The translations under genes were made by a program, and so were the position numbers. A stretch of DNA of 64,000 nucleotides from positions 1 through 64,000 of the forward strand of contig JAFGXV010000050.1 of NCBI GenBank assembly GCA_016936455.1, written 5' to 3'. Shown here piece by piece: positions 53,918 through 63,564 of this stretch. The first letter of the stretch is position 1. Every line of letters begins with the position of its first letter. The notes under the pieces are model-generated. The model searched no databases, was not told where the DNA came from, and saw only the letters and a list, made by a program, of their open reading frames with translations. The DNA comes from Desulfuromonadaceae bacterium (GTDB lineage Bacteria; Desulfobacterota; Desulfuromonadia; Desulfuromonadales; Desulfuromonadaceae).

Positions 53918-55300
53918 ATGCGGACAAAAATCTTCATTGCCTTGCTGCTACTGCTGCCCACCCTGAGCTGGGCAACGGCACCTGACTTTGTGGCCCTGAC
54001 CAAAGAGCTTAAACCCGCGGTTGTCAACATCAGCACCTCAAAAAAGGTCCGCTCTCTGCATGAGCGCTTTGAACGCTTCAACAGTCCGCGCTCCGAATTA
54101 TTCGATGACTTTTTTGAGCATTTTTTCCGCGGACAGACCCCACCCCACCTTGAACAGAAATCTCTCGGCTCCGGTTTTATTATCTCGGAAGATGGGTACA
54201 TCCTGACCAATGGTCATGTGGTCGATAATGCCGACGAAATCACCATCCAGCTTTCCGGTGGCAAGACCTACCCCGCCGCCGTCAAGGGCGTCGATCAGAA
54301 GCTGGACCTGGCACTGCTGAAAATTGATACGGACGAAAAACTGCCGGTGGTCAAACTCGGCAACAGCGAGCGGCTGGAAATCGGGGAGTGGGTCATGGCC
54401 ATCGGCAATCCGTTCGGCCTCGACCAGACGGTGACGGTCGGGATCGTTTCGGCCAAGGGGCGCGTTATCGGCGCCGGCCCCTATGACAACTTCATCCAGA
54501 CTGACGCCTCCATCAACCCGGGCAACTCCGGCGGCCCGCTGTTCAACACCCGCGGTGAAGTGGTCGGCATCAACACCGCCATCGTGGCCCATGGGCAGGG
54601 CATTGGTTTTGCCATTCCTGTCAACGCCGCCAAAACCATTCTGCCCCAGCTCAAGGAGACCGGGCACGTGACCCGCGGCTGGCTCGGCGTCAGCATCCAG
54701 CAGGTCTCGGAGAACCTCGCAACTTCCTTTGGTCTCGAATCGACGGACGGCGCCCTGGTGTCCTCCGTCACGGACGGCTCACCGGCGGACAGAGCCGGCG
54801 TGAAGCGCGGCGATATCATCCTGACACTCAACCGGCTGGCAATCAAATCCATGCATGATCTGCCACGGATGGTGGCGGAAATTCCCATTGGCGAGACGGC
54901 TGAACTGACCCTTTACCGCGACGGCACCACCATCAACGCCACGGTCAAGATCGGAAAGATGGAAGAAGGGGCTACCGAGACGAAGGCCGACGCCACGGGT
55001 GAAAAATCGAGCATGGGCCGGCTGGGGCTGAGCACTCAGGACCTCACCAGCGAATTGCGCCAGCGCTGGCAGATCAGTGCTGCCCAGGGAGCTGTGATCA
55101 TTGCGGTGGACATCGACAGTCCGGCGGCGCAGGCCACCCTCCAGCCGGGCGATGTCATTGTTGAATTCAATGGCCGCAATATCACCGGCAACAGTGATCT
55201 GCAGCTGGCGGTCAAGGAAACCTTTTCCCGCCCGATCCAGCGACTGCTGATCCAGCGGGGTCAGGGCCTGTTTTTTGTCGCCCTCAAGATCAATCCGTAA
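53918..55300 (+). CDS. Periplasmic HtrA/Deg serine protease
   Basis: The 460-residue protease has a signal peptide (MRTKIFIALLLLLPTLSWA) and a trypsin-like domain with the triad in NGHVVDN, DLALLKID and GNSGGP (serine near residue 203), followed by two PDZ domains. It degrades or refolds misfolded periplasmic proteins. The length fits the DegP/DegQ group. It follows the two-component pair by 158 bases, and the pair may control it, although no direct evidence is visible. A strong terminator follows. The gene name degP or degQ cannot be settled from sequence alone. Confidence 0.94.
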   Translation: MRTKIFIALLLLLPTLSWATAPDFVALTKELKPAVVNISTSKKVRSLHERFERFNSPRSELFDDFFEHFFRGQTPPHLEQKSLGSGFIISEDGYILTNGHVVDNADEITIQLSGGKTYPAAVKGVDQKLDLALLKIDTDEKLPVVKLGNSERLEIGEWVMAIGNPFGLDQTVTVGIVSAKGRVIGAGPYDNFIQTDASINPGNSGGPLFNTRGEVVGINTAIVAHGQGIGFAIPVNAAKTILPQLKETGHVTRGWLGVSIQQVSENLATSFGLESTDGALVSSVTDGSPADRAGVKRGDIILTLNRLAIKSMHDLPRMVAEIPIGETAELTLYRDGTTINATVKIGKMEEGATETKADATGEKSSMGRLGLSTQDLTSELRQRWQISAAQGAVIIAVDIDSPAAQATLQPGDVIVEFNGRNITGNSDLQLAVKETFSRPIQRLLIQRGQGLFFVALKINP

Positions 55301-55320
55301 GATCCAGCAGGTTCCAACGC

Positions 55321-55361
55321 AAAAGCGCCGCTGCGGGGAGGCTTCCGCAGCGGCGCTTTTT
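55321..55361 (+). terminator. Intrinsic terminator after htrA
   Basis: A perfect 16-bp stem (55321-55336 with 55345-55360) with an 8-base loop ends in a TTTTT tail. The A-rich left arm could also work on the other strand. Confidence 0.94.
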
Positions 55362-55541
55362 AACCAAGGAAGAAAGGAGGTCAGATTCGCCTGCCACAAC
55401 GAGATCTGATGGTGTGAAGCTTAAACCGACACCTCAACAATAAACAGCGCCGGACGCGCAAACTTTTGGCACCGGAGCAACAGCAATGAGCTGTGCTTTT
55501 GCACAGTGCGCGGCTTGTACCGCTGTGGTAATTTTTCTACC

Positions 55542-56945
55542 ATGCGAATTAAACTGAAACACCAGATTCTGATGGCGCCGGCGGCAGTGCTTTTTGTCAT
55601 GGGCCTGCTGCTACTCTTTCTCCAGTATACCTACTGGGATCTCTCCGTGCAGCGTCGCCATGCCAGCGACCTGGGAAAAGTCTTTGTCTCCCTCGCCGAA
55701 GCCGATCTGGCGGCCAAACGCATTCACGCCCTGTCGGTGGCCCTACGTCGCAATTTCATCTCCAACGCACCGCGGCTCGAGGAAATGGATGTCCTGTATG
55801 GCCACCTTTCCACCGCCATTGAACGCACGCTGGAACATCTCAACGTGCCGGATGAAAGTGTCACCCTCATCAATCAGGCGGTGTGCAAACTGGATCCTGA
55901 AGAAGGGATCGACACCGAACGCTTTATCGAAGCACTCGAGATTCTTCGCCCCCAGCTGATCACCCTGATCGAAACCGCCCGCAGTCAGCGCGGCAAACTG
56001 AAAAGCCTGCAGAACAAGAATATGGATGAACTGGTGGCACGCACCGCCCTGGTTTCGCTGATTGTCATGAGCAGTGCCATTGTACTGGGTATTTTTCTGT
56101 CGCTGTTTTTTGCCCGACGGATTCTGCGCCGCATCCAGCTCATCTCCAGCGGAGCCAGCAACATCGTCCAGGGCAAGCACACGCTGCCGGCGTCTCCAGA
56201 GACCATCAGCGACGAGCTGGATGACCTGGCCCGGTCAATCCATACCATGGCGGACAAACTGATCCGCGTTGTCGGCACCGAAAAACTGCTCCAGGGTGCG
56301 GAAGACGAACGGCGACGCATTGCCCGTGACCTGCATGACCAGACCCTGTCCGACCTGTCTTCGGTGCTGCGCGACATTCAAGAGCTCAAACTCGGCGGCT
56401 GCCAGGAGCACGCCCGCCAGCTGGAAACCAAGCTGCAGAACGCCATCAATAATCTCCGCGAGGTCATGGACGACCTGCATCCGCAAACCCTCGATGTCCT
56501 CGGGTTGTCAGCGGCCCTGCAGTCGCATCTGGAAAACCACCAGCGCGCCAGCAGCATTGAGGCGCACTTCTACGCCTCCGATGCGGCAGAGCGGCTTCAG
56601 CTGTCGAAGAATCAGGAATTACAGCTGTATCGGATTGCGGCCGAAGCCATGCACAATGTCTACAAACATGCCAAGGCGACACGCATGGAGCTCAACCTCG
56701 ACTGCGCTGACAGTTGCCTGACTCTGTCCGTGGAAGACAATGGCTGTGGCTTTGTACCGCAGGCAGAAAGCCTCGGACGCGGCCTGCACAATATCGAAGA
56801 GCGCGCCAGAACCATCGGAGCTCGCCTTGAATGGAAGCCATCACGGTTTTCTTCAGGCACCCGCTTTGAACTCTGCCTGCCGCTGACTCCAGCCACCAAC
56901 GGCAACAATGGAAATGACCGCGGCCGGACACCCTCTGCGCCCTGA
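55542..56945 (+). CDS. NarX-like sensor histidine kinase (HisKA_3)
   Basis: The 467-residue kinase has membrane segments near residues 8-30 and 170-195, a helical periplasmic domain between them, a HAMP domain, then HisKA_3 with RRRIARDLHDQTLSD (histidine near residue 262) and a final ATPase domain with DNGCGF and GRGLHNIEERA. This is the NarX/DegS type that pairs with LuxR-type regulators. The signal is unknown. The ATG at 55542 lacks a clear ribosome binding site, and a start 12 codons earlier is possible. The next gene encodes the likely partner regulator. Confidence 0.88.
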   Translation: MRIKLKHQILMAPAAVLFVMGLLLLFLQYTYWDLSVQRRHASDLGKVFVSLAEADLAAKRIHALSVALRRNFISNAPRLEEMDVLYGHLSTAIERTLEHLNVPDESVTLINQAVCKLDPEEGIDTERFIEALEILRPQLITLIETARSQRGKLKSLQNKNMDELVARTALVSLIVMSSAIVLGIFLSLFFARRILRRIQLISSGASNIVQGKHTLPASPETISDELDDLARSIHTMADKLIRVVGTEKLLQGAEDERRRIARDLHDQTLSDLSSVLRDIQELKLGGCQEHARQLETKLQNAINNLREVMDDLHPQTLDVLGLSAALQSHLENHQRASSIEAHFYASDAAERLQLSKNQELQLYRIAAEAMHNVYKHAKATRMELNLDCADSCLTLSVEDNGCGFVPQAESLGRGLHNIEERARTIGARLEWKPSRFSSGTRFELCLPLTPATNGNNGNDRGRTPSAP

Positions 56946-56977
56946 GCCCCAGACGGATCTTTTCTACGGAGGCCTTA

Positions 56978-57745
56978 ATGCCTGTTCTCTCTATCCTGAT
57001 CGCCGAAGACAATCCCAAGGATTTTGAATTTCTCGAGCAGCTGTTGCACTCCAGCGACATGGCGGACTTCACCATCGAGCGCGCCCCCAATGGCAAAGCC
57101 GCCCTGGAAATGGCCCTGAAGAAGAAGCAACCTCTTGTGATCAGCGACATTCAGATGCCGGAGCTGAATGGCATTGACTTCGCCAAAGCGCTGTGGGATC
57201 AGAAACCCGAGGCCCGCATCGTCTTCTGGAGCCAGTTCAAGGACGAGATGTACGTCCGCTCCCTGCTCAAGATCGTGCCGCCGGAAACCGTGTACGGCTA
57301 CATTCTCAAATCCAATACCCGCGAGCGCATTGCCGCAGCCGTCACCACGGTACTGCTGGATGAACAATGCTGGATCGACCCCGAGGTACGCAAGGTTCAG
57401 GGACGCACCGGTCACAGCCAGACCGCCCTGTCCGACATTGAATTCGAAGCGCTGATCGACATTTCACTGGGTCTGACGGACAACCTGATCGCCCAGCGCC
57501 GCTACCTCTCCCGCCGCGGCGTTCAGAGCCGCCTCAACTCCCTGTACAACAAGCTCAGTATCGACCAGGAACAGTTTCAGGCCGAAAAGGTCGGCGATGG
57601 ATTCAATCCGCGCAATCGGGCTGTGGCCGTAGCCCTGCACCGCGGGCTGATCAATCCGTTCGAGCTGGAGCATGAGGAACAGGAACTGCAGAAATGGCTG
57701 GTGCAATTCAAGAAGCGGCACAAAATCAGTGATCTGGGCAACTGA
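56978..57745 (+). CDS. NarL/LuxR-type response regulator with extra C-terminal tail
   Basis: The 255-residue regulator has a receiver with the phosphoacceptor Asp at residue 57 (VISDIQMP). The C-terminal GerE-type helix-turn-helix reads SDIEFEALIDISLGLTDNLIAQ and ends VQSRLNSLYNKL, so it is a diverged LuxR fold. About 55 residues follow the usual end, with a charged helix. The pair kinase lies 32 bases upstream. The tail is not known to me. Targets are unknown, but the SulP and HtrA genes are adjacent. Confidence 0.86.
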   Translation: MPVLSILIAEDNPKDFEFLEQLLHSSDMADFTIERAPNGKAALEMALKKKQPLVISDIQMPELNGIDFAKALWDQKPEARIVFWSQFKDEMYVRSLLKIVPPETVYGYILKSNTRERIAAAVTTVLLDEQCWIDPEVRKVQGRTGHSQTALSDIEFEALIDISLGLTDNLIAQRRYLSRRGVQSRLNSLYNKLSIDQEQFQAEKVGDGFNPRNRAVAVALHRGLINPFELEHEEQELQKWLVQFKKRHKISDLGN

Positions 57746-57754
57746 CCAGACAAA

Positions 57755-57787
57755 AAAGGGGAGCGGACGTGCCGCTCCCCTTTTTGA
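57755..57787. terminator. Bidirectional terminator between the NarL-like gene and sulP
   Basis: A perfect 14-bp stem (57755-57768 with 57774-57787), loop five bases, with A run and T run arms, separates two convergent genes. Confidence 0.95.
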
Positions 57788-57813
57788 TCCAATCGATCCT
57801 TAGAAAAAACCGG

Positions 57814-59484
57814 TCACTCCGCCAGCCCCAGATGTCTGCGCGCCGCCACCAGCGCCGCATCGATATCGGGGTAGGCATGGTTCGCCCCAAGGTGGTGATA
57901 AAAAGACGATCCTTCCAGCGACCGCAGCAAAGAAGCCGTCACACCCGACAGAATCAGCCGCGTGTGCTCCCCCGTGCTCTTCTCCAGCAGATCCTCCATC
58001 ACCCGCAAAGCTGTGGCATCGAGTGAAGAAATATGCCGCATGCGCAGGATCAGCACCTGGGGTGGCTCTTCTATCACGGACATGGCATCCTTGAAACGAT
58101 TCGCCGCACCGAAGAAAAACGGCCCATGCACCTCAAACACCTCCACTCCTTCAGGAATATCCCGCGTCTGGATGCTCAGCACATCCTCTTCATCGAAATC
58201 TTCGTCGACTTCGCGGCTGATGTGCCGGATTTCGGTGGCATTGGCCATGCGCTGCATAAACAGCAGCGCCGAGAGCACGACACCGGTCTCAATGGCCACG
58301 GTCAGATCGACAAACACCGTCAGGAAAAAGGTACTCAACAACACCAGAATGTCATGCTTGGGCGAGCGCAGCAGCCGGACGAAATGGCGCCATTCACTCA
58401 TATGGTAGGAGACCACCAGCAGAATCGCAGCCAAAGTCGGCATGGGAATCCAGGCCGCCCAGCGCCCAAAGGCGAGCATGATCAGCAAAAGGGTTAAAGC
58501 ATGCACCATGCCGGCCACGGGAGTGCGGCCGCCGTTCTTGATATTGGTCGCGGTCCGGGCGATAGCCCCGGTAGCCGGAATCCCCCCGAACAGCGGCGAC
58601 ACCAGATTCGCCAAGCCCTGAGCCACCAGCTCCATATTGGATTTGTGCCGCATGCCGGTCATACCATCGGCCACCACGGCTGACAGCAGAGACTCGATCG
58701 CGCCAAGCATGGCGATGGTAAAGGCCGCAGGCAGCAGGTCCGGCACCATCTCCCAGTGCATCTCCGGCAGGGATGGACGCGGCAACACACTCGGCACGCC
58801 GCCGAACTCGCTGCCAATCGTCGTCACCGGCCAGTCAAGACCATGCACCAGCGCTGTCGTCACCAGCAGCGCGACGATCGAGCCGGGGATTTTGTGCGTC
58901 AGTCGTGGCCACAACACCAGAATCAGCAACGCGATCGCAGCGACCAGCAACGCCATGGGGTTCCAGCTGCCCAATGATTCGGCATAGACCTGCAACCGGG
59001 TGACAAAGCCACTCGCCGGTCGCACCAAGGTCAGGCCGAGCAGGTCACGGCCCTGGGTCACGGCAATGATCAGGGCAATGCCCGCGGTAAATCCGACGGT
59101 CATCGGATAGGGGATAAAACGGATGGCCGCCCCCAGCCGGGCGAATCCCATCACCAGCAACAGCGCTCCCGCCATCAGGGTCGCTACAGCCAGTCCTCCA
59201 TAGCCATGCTGCTCGACAATGGCATAGACCACGACGATGAACGCCCCGGTCGGGCCACCGATCTGCACCCGGCTGCCGCTGAACACGGAAATGAGAAAAC
59301 CGGCCACCACGGCGGTAAACAGCCCCTGTTCAGGCTTGACACCGGAGGCAATGGCAAAGGCAATCGCCAGCGGCAAAGCCACGATGCCGACAATAACGCC
59401 GGCAACCACATCATTGAGGAGCTGGGAACGGCGATACCCCTGCTTCAGGCAGCACCACAGCTCGGGAACCAAACGCGAAGTCAT
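57814..59484 (-). CDS. SulP family anion transporter with STAS domain
   Basis: The 556-residue protein has ten or more membrane segments, GIVALPLAIAFAIASG and GGPTGAFIVVVYAIVEQHG near the start, and a C-terminal STAS domain with LRMRHISSLDATALRVMEDL. SulP proteins move sulfate, bicarbonate or dicarboxylates across the inner membrane. The substrate cannot be read from the sequence. AGGAGG precedes the ATG. No carbonic anhydrase or cysteine gene lies beside it. The STAS domain is the usual regulatory part. Confidence 0.92.
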   Translation of the reverse strand: MTSRLVPELWCCLKQGYRRSQLLNDVVAGVIVGIVALPLAIAFAIASGVKPEQGLFTAVVAGFLISVFSGSRVQIGGPTGAFIVVVYAIVEQHGYGGLAVATLMAGALLLVMGFARLGAAIRFIPYPMTVGFTAGIALIIAVTQGRDLLGLTLVRPASGFVTRLQVYAESLGSWNPMALLVAAIALLILVLWPRLTHKIPGSIVALLVTTALVHGLDWPVTTIGSEFGGVPSVLPRPSLPEMHWEMVPDLLPAAFTIAMLGAIESLLSAVVADGMTGMRHKSNMELVAQGLANLVSPLFGGIPATGAIARTATNIKNGGRTPVAGMVHALTLLLIMLAFGRWAAWIPMPTLAAILLVVSYHMSEWRHFVRLLRSPKHDILVLLSTFFLTVFVDLTVAIETGVVLSALLFMQRMANATEIRHISREVDEDFDEEDVLSIQTRDIPEGVEVFEVHGPFFFGAANRFKDAMSVIEEPPQVLILRMRHISSLDATALRVMEDLLEKSTGEHTRLILSGVTASLLRSLEGSSFYHHLGANHAYPDIDAALVAARRHLGLAE

Positions 59485-59732
59485 CAGAATCCTCCTGATT
59501 GTTCGTCGTCAGGTAGATATCAGATGGTCATGGTCTTTACACGAGGAGAAGGGTCACAGGGTAAAGGCGGGGCCAGGTGATAGGTACCTACGAATCTTGT
59601 CAAATACATATCAAGCCTCGTAAGGCGGCGGCCAACAGCCGTCGTCTGGCGGAAGGCACTTTAGACCCTTTGACCCGGCGCTGCAAGGAAGAATTTTCAG
59701 AATGTGCCCGACAAACCCTAGATGCGCCAGGG

Positions 59733-60773
59733 TCAACGATGAAGCTGGTAGGTGCGCACCGCCCGATTGTGCTCCTGCAGCGTCCGCGAAAAGTGATGAC
59801 GGCCATTGCCCATGGCGACAAAATAGAGGAAGGATTCATCCGCCGGAAAAAGCACTGCGCGCAGTGCCGCCAGACCGGGATTGGCGATGGGACCGGGCGG
59901 CAGCCCGGCATGCAGATAGGTGTTGTAGGGCGTGTCCATACGCAGATGAGCGCGCGTCAGATTGCCATCAAAATCCTTGAGACCGTAAATCACCGTCGGA
60001 TCGGCCTGCAGCGGCATGTGCCGGGCCAGTCGATTGTGGAAGACCGCCGCGATACGCGGCATTTCCTCGACACAGCCCGCCTCTTTCTGAACGATGGAGG
60101 CCAGGGTTAATGCTTGGTGCAGCGTCAGCTTTCTCTGGGCCAGAGCCTGTCGCAGGGACTCATCCAGCTTCGCAAACAACTGGCGCACCAGGGTCTCCAG
60201 CACGGCAGCTTCCGGCGTTCCAGCTGCAAAAGCATAGGTTTCAGGAAAGAGATAACCCTCCAGCGTCGCCGCCGACACCTTGAGCTGATGGAGAAAATCG
60301 GGATCGCTCAAACAGGCAAGAAATCGCTCACGCCGACCCAGCCCCGCCTCGACCAGCCGCTCAACCGTCTCCACGGCTGTCAGACCCTCCGGAAGGGTGC
60401 AGCGCACCAGTTCCACCTCGCCACGGACCAGCTTGTCGAGCACCTGCAGCGGCGTCAGGGGAGGATCGAACTGATAACTTCCGGCCTGAAGCAGGCGGCT
60501 GTCGCCCCGCAGCCGGGCCAACAGACGAAAGGCCAGCGCGTTGCGCACGACCTGATGGCGTTCCAGCTCCCGTGCCACCTGTGGCAACGACTGACCGCTG
60601 CGGATCTCGATGCGACAGCTGCGCTGAAACGGGCCGGGCTGAAAGACAAACAAGAGCATCAGCAGCAACGGCAGCAGCACCAGAGCGAAAAAAACAAGCA
60701 ACCTGCCGACCAGCTGCCTCCCTCGGCGCTGAAGTCCGGCGGAATCAGAAGTTGAAGCGGTTTTCTGTGCCAC
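59733..60773 (-). CDS. mltG: Endolytic murein transglycosylase MltG
   Basis: The protein has one N-terminal membrane segment, a LysM-like region and the YceG catalytic core with LEGYLFPETY (catalytic glutamate), ASIVQKEAG, LQADPTVIYGL and PYNTYLHAGLPPGPIANPG. It cuts nascent peptidoglycan strands and sets glycan length. The longest frame starts at 60863, but the protein sequence looks like MltG only from about the GTG at 60773. I use that start (346 residues), which overlaps the plsY end by 29 bases. The ribosome binding site is weak. Confidence 0.9.
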   Translation of the reverse strand: MAQKTASTSDSAGLQRRGRQLVGRLLVFFALVLLPLLLMLLFVFQPGPFQRSCRIEIRSGQSLPQVARELERHQVVRNALAFRLLARLRGDSRLLQAGSYQFDPPLTPLQVLDKLVRGEVELVRCTLPEGLTAVETVERLVEAGLGRRERFLACLSDPDFLHQLKVSAATLEGYLFPETYAFAAGTPEAAVLETLVRQLFAKLDESLRQALAQRKLTLHQALTLASIVQKEAGCVEEMPRIAAVFHNRLARHMPLQADPTVIYGLKDFDGNLTRAHLRMDTPYNTYLHAGLPPGPIANPGLAALRAVLFPADESFLYFVAMGNGRHHFSRTLQEHNRAVRTYQLHR

Positions 60774-61332
60774 GACGCAGGCGCTCGATATTGGAGCGAT
60801 GGCGATAAATGACAAACGAAGCGATGACCAGCGTCGCCAGAAAAAGCAGTTCAGATCGCTCAAAGCCGTAGACCAGAAACGGGATCACCGACGCTGCGGA
60901 AATAGAGGCCAGCGAGACATAGCGCCAGCGCCACAGCATGGCGGCAAAAACCAGCAGCGCGATGCCAACAGCCGGCGGGGACAGGTAAAGATAGATTCCC
61001 AGCGCCGTAGCCACCCCCTTGCCGCCTTTGAAACCGAGGTAAACCGGATAACAGTGACCGGCGAACAGGGCGATCGCCGCCAGCGTCTGCACCCCCTCGC
61101 CGCTAAAACCCAGCAGTCCCAGAACAAGAAGGGGAATCAGGCCTTTGAGCATGTCGGCCACCAGTGTCAGAACACCCAGACGCTTTCCGGCAACGCGGTA
61201 GACATTGGTCGCGCCGATATTGCCACTGCCCTGCTGACGCACATCCCCGGCACCGGCCAGGCGGGTCAGCACAACACCACTCGGAATCGACCCGATCAGA
61301 TAGGCCACCAGAACAATCATGAATAATGCCAT
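60745..61332 (-). CDS. plsY: Glycerol-3-phosphate acyltransferase PlsY
   Basis: The 195-residue membrane enzyme has the three PlsY motifs: LIGSIPSGVVLTRL with GSGNIGATNVYR near residue 40, AGHCYPVYLGFKGGKGVAT near residue 95, and the later conserved helical part. It acylates glycerol-3-phosphate from acyl phosphate, the first step of phospholipid synthesis. The ATG at 61332 is chosen over 61389 because AGGAGA stands upstream and the protein starts in the first membrane segment. It overlaps mltG at its end. Confidence 0.95.
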   Translation of the reverse strand: MALFMIVLVAYLIGSIPSGVVLTRLAGAGDVRQQGSGNIGATNVYRVAGKRLGVLTLVADMLKGLIPLLVLGLLGFSGEGVQTLAAIALFAGHCYPVYLGFKGGKGVATALGIYLYLSPPAVGIALLVFAAMLWRWRYVSLASISAASVIPFLVYGFERSELLFLATLVIASFVIYRHRSNIERLRRGTENRFNF

Positions 61333-61404
61333 TGCGACGCATTCTCCTGTTCTCAGAGCAACAGACCGCCCACTCGTTATACCTGCCACACGAATGGAAC
61401 AAAA

Positions 61405-61429
61405 AAGGCACCGGTAAAACCGATGCCTT
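61405..61429 (-). terminator. Terminator after tRNA-Pro
   Basis: A ten-base stem (61405-61414 with 61420-61429, one G-T pair), loop five bases, with a T run on the minus strand (plus A run at 61401-61406), lies 12 bases past the tRNA CCA end. Confidence 0.85.
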
Positions 61430-61440
61430 TATGTTTGTCA

Positions 61441-61517
61441 TGGTCGGGATGAGAGGATTTGAACCTCCGGCCCCCTGCTCCCGAAGCAGGTGCGCTACCA
61501 GACTGCGCTACATCCCG
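61441..61517 (-). tRNA. tRNA-Pro (anticodon CGG)
   Basis: The 77-base gene folds as a clover-leaf. The acceptor CGGGATG pairs with CATCCCG, followed by the discriminator A and an encoded CCA. The anticodon arm is CCTGC-TTCGGGA-GCAGG, so the anticodon is CGG (Pro, codon CCG). The T arm has GGTTCAAATCC. It stands alone on the minus strand. Confidence 0.95.
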
Positions 61518-61700
61518 ATGTTATGTGCCCTCACGGACAACAGGCGGCTTATTTACCATGATCTTTGTCAAAAGGCAAGGAGGATTTAGAAAAGTTTTTC
61601 GCCAGCAATTTTAATTTCCGCGCTCAATCGGTGAAGGAGCACTCAGTCAACACTATCTTTTTTTCTTTGCATCCGCAGTCTGAAATGTTAAAAAATGTTT

Positions 61701-61706
61701 TATAAT
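61701..61706 (+). promoter_or_regulatory. Possible -10 element ahead of the diguanylate cyclase gene
   Basis: A perfect TATAAT overlaps an early in-frame ATG at 61705. No good -35 lies 16-18 bases upstream. If used, the transcript would start near 61713 and the true start codon would be at 61732. Confidence 0.35.
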
Positions 61707-61731
61707 GAATAAACACACTGGGGCTTTGCGT

Positions 61732-63312
61732 ATGTCGGTTCGTGGGAAAATCATTGTTCTGGTCCTGTTCCTTGAGTGCATACTCATGGTGACAGCCGGA
61801 CTGCTTTTCCTCAATGAGCACAAAAAGCATGAATCTGAAACCCTTAATTACATCGGCACCAGCCTGAAAAATCATTTTCTACGCACCAGCCTAGAGACCA
61901 AGCAACGCTACGCCAGCCGTGTCGCAGGCTTTATCAACTCCAACCCGGAGATCCCTGAAGCCTTCACACAAGGAGACCGCGAAAAACTGGCCGAGATCTT
62001 GAGCAAAAAACTAGCGGTACTGCACAATGAAGATGATTTTTTTTATGCCATCACGTTCTGCTTAGACGACGGCACAGTGTTCTACCATTCAGCAACTCCT
62101 CAGCGTGAAGGCAGTAACATATCGCACATTCCCTTCGCGCAGGATTCTTTCGATAGCCAGCGACCGCAAGGCGGACTGGTTCTGTCACTGGCCGGTCTGG
62201 CTTATCGTTTCAGCTATCCGATCTTCGACCAGGGTCGTTATGCGGGCATGATTGTCTTTGTCATTAAAGCAACCCATGCCATTGGCATGATCACCAAAAA
62301 CTTTGGCGTCGACTGCGGTATCCTGATTAAAAACCAGTATGCCTACCGTTTTGATCAGCAACCATACCCCACCATCGGCAACCACATCCTGGTCGCCTCT
62401 TCCGGCCTCTGGTTTACCAACCCCAGATTTCTGGAAGCCCTGCCCATAAATGACTCGCACAGCTCCTTCCGTTTTTCCGGTCAGCAATTCAGAATCTTTT
62501 ACCGGCTTCCCGTTGAAAATTACCGTGGTACCGTCATCGGCGAGATCGTTACGGTGCTGAACATGACAGAACATCTTAAGAGCTTCCAGCAATCACTGGT
62601 CCATGCCGCTCTGGTTTTTGTCGCCATATTTATCGCCACCATTTTTGTCCTGTTCAATGGCGCCGGCCTGTTCCTCACCCAGGTCAAACAGTTACAGGCA
62701 GCGCTGGAAGACAAAGTACGACAGCGGACGGCTGCACTCGAACAGGTAAACCAGCAACTGTCGCAGGAGGTTCTTGAGCGTGAGCGCTCCCAGAAAGCCC
62801 TGGAAGAGCTGAGTGAGCGTGACATGCTGACCGGGCTTTATAATCGCCGTAAGTTCGACGCCTACTTTACCACCGAGTGGAATGCCGCCCACAGGGAGCA
62901 GCGCAGCCTGTCACTGCTGATGATCGACATTGACCACTTTAAGGCCTACAACGATCACTACGGTCATCTGGCCGGAGATGAGGCTCTGGCAAAAGTGGCG
63001 GCCACCCTGCAAAAAGGCGTTTCTCGCCCACGTGACTTTGTCGCACGCTACGGTGGCGAAGAGTTTATCTGCCTGCTGCCGGAAACGGCACTGAACGCAG
63101 CTCTCAGCATTGCGGAAAAATTGCGCAGTCAGGTTCAGGAACTGCAGTTCATCCACGAATTTTCCTCGACGTCACACTTCATTACCATCAGCATCGGCGT
63201 CGCCACCGCCTGCCCGACCCCGACGCAGGCGAAAGAGGATCTGATTGAGCTGGCGGATCGGGCTCTTTACAGGGCCAAAGAAGGCGGGCGCAACTGTATC
63301 CGCTGTGACTGA
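61732..63312 (+). CDS. Membrane-bound diguanylate cyclase with a Cache-like sensor
   Basis: The 526-residue protein has a membrane segment near residues 7-28, a periplasmic sensor of about 250 residues (Cache-like by length and position), a second membrane segment near 290-312, a coiled linker and a GGDEF domain. The signature is GGEEF (near residue 441) and the RxxD inhibitory site reads RPRD. It makes c-di-GMP in response to an outside signal. An ATG at 61705 would overlap the TATAAT, so I prefer 61732. The ligand is unknown. The next gene is a cheW, but they are about 250 bases apart. Confidence 0.9.
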   Translation: MSVRGKIIVLVLFLECILMVTAGLLFLNEHKKHESETLNYIGTSLKNHFLRTSLETKQRYASRVAGFINSNPEIPEAFTQGDREKLAEILSKKLAVLHNEDDFFYAITFCLDDGTVFYHSATPQREGSNISHIPFAQDSFDSQRPQGGLVLSLAGLAYRFSYPIFDQGRYAGMIVFVIKATHAIGMITKNFGVDCGILIKNQYAYRFDQQPYPTIGNHILVASSGLWFTNPRFLEALPINDSHSSFRFSGQQFRIFYRLPVENYRGTVIGEIVTVLNMTEHLKSFQQSLVHAALVFVAIFIATIFVLFNGAGLFLTQVKQLQAALEDKVRQRTAALEQVNQQLSQEVLERERSQKALEELSERDMLTGLYNRRKFDAYFTTEWNAAHREQRSLSLLMIDIDHFKAYNDHYGHLAGDEALAKVAATLQKGVSRPRDFVARYGGEEFICLLPETALNAALSIAEKLRSQVQELQFIHEFSSTSHFITISIGVATACPTPTQAKEDLIELADRALYRAKEGGRNCIRCD

Positions 63313-63460
63313 CCGAAGAAAAGGCCCGCCCCGCCTAACCTTAAAAAAAACAATCATGAGGTATCACAGGTTGACTTCGGGACAGGGTCGGGTAGCTTTA
63401 GAAAACACCCTTCCCAACAAACCGTTCATACGATCAAACGGGCCGGAAGGAACCTGGCTT

Positions 63461-63475
63461 CGCCGAGCTTCGGCG
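63461..63475 (+). other. Small hairpin in the gap between the cyclase and cheW
   Basis: CGCCGA (63461-63466) and TCGGCG (63470-63475) pair around GCT. The gap 63313-63564 holds no gene I can support. I looked for a c-di-GMP riboswitch pattern and did not find the conserved core. Confidence 0.3.
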
Positions 63476-63564
63476 CAGCGAAACCATAGAAGATCGGAAC
63501 GACTGATCGATACGACAGGCGACATTTCACCGACAACCGCCGCTTGCCAAAAAAGGGAAATCAC

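Noticed and set aside
63313-63564. Possible c-di-GMP riboswitch ahead of cheW
   Set aside because: The region has a short hairpin but I could not find the conserved core of GEMM-type riboswitches. No other intergenic gap shows it either.
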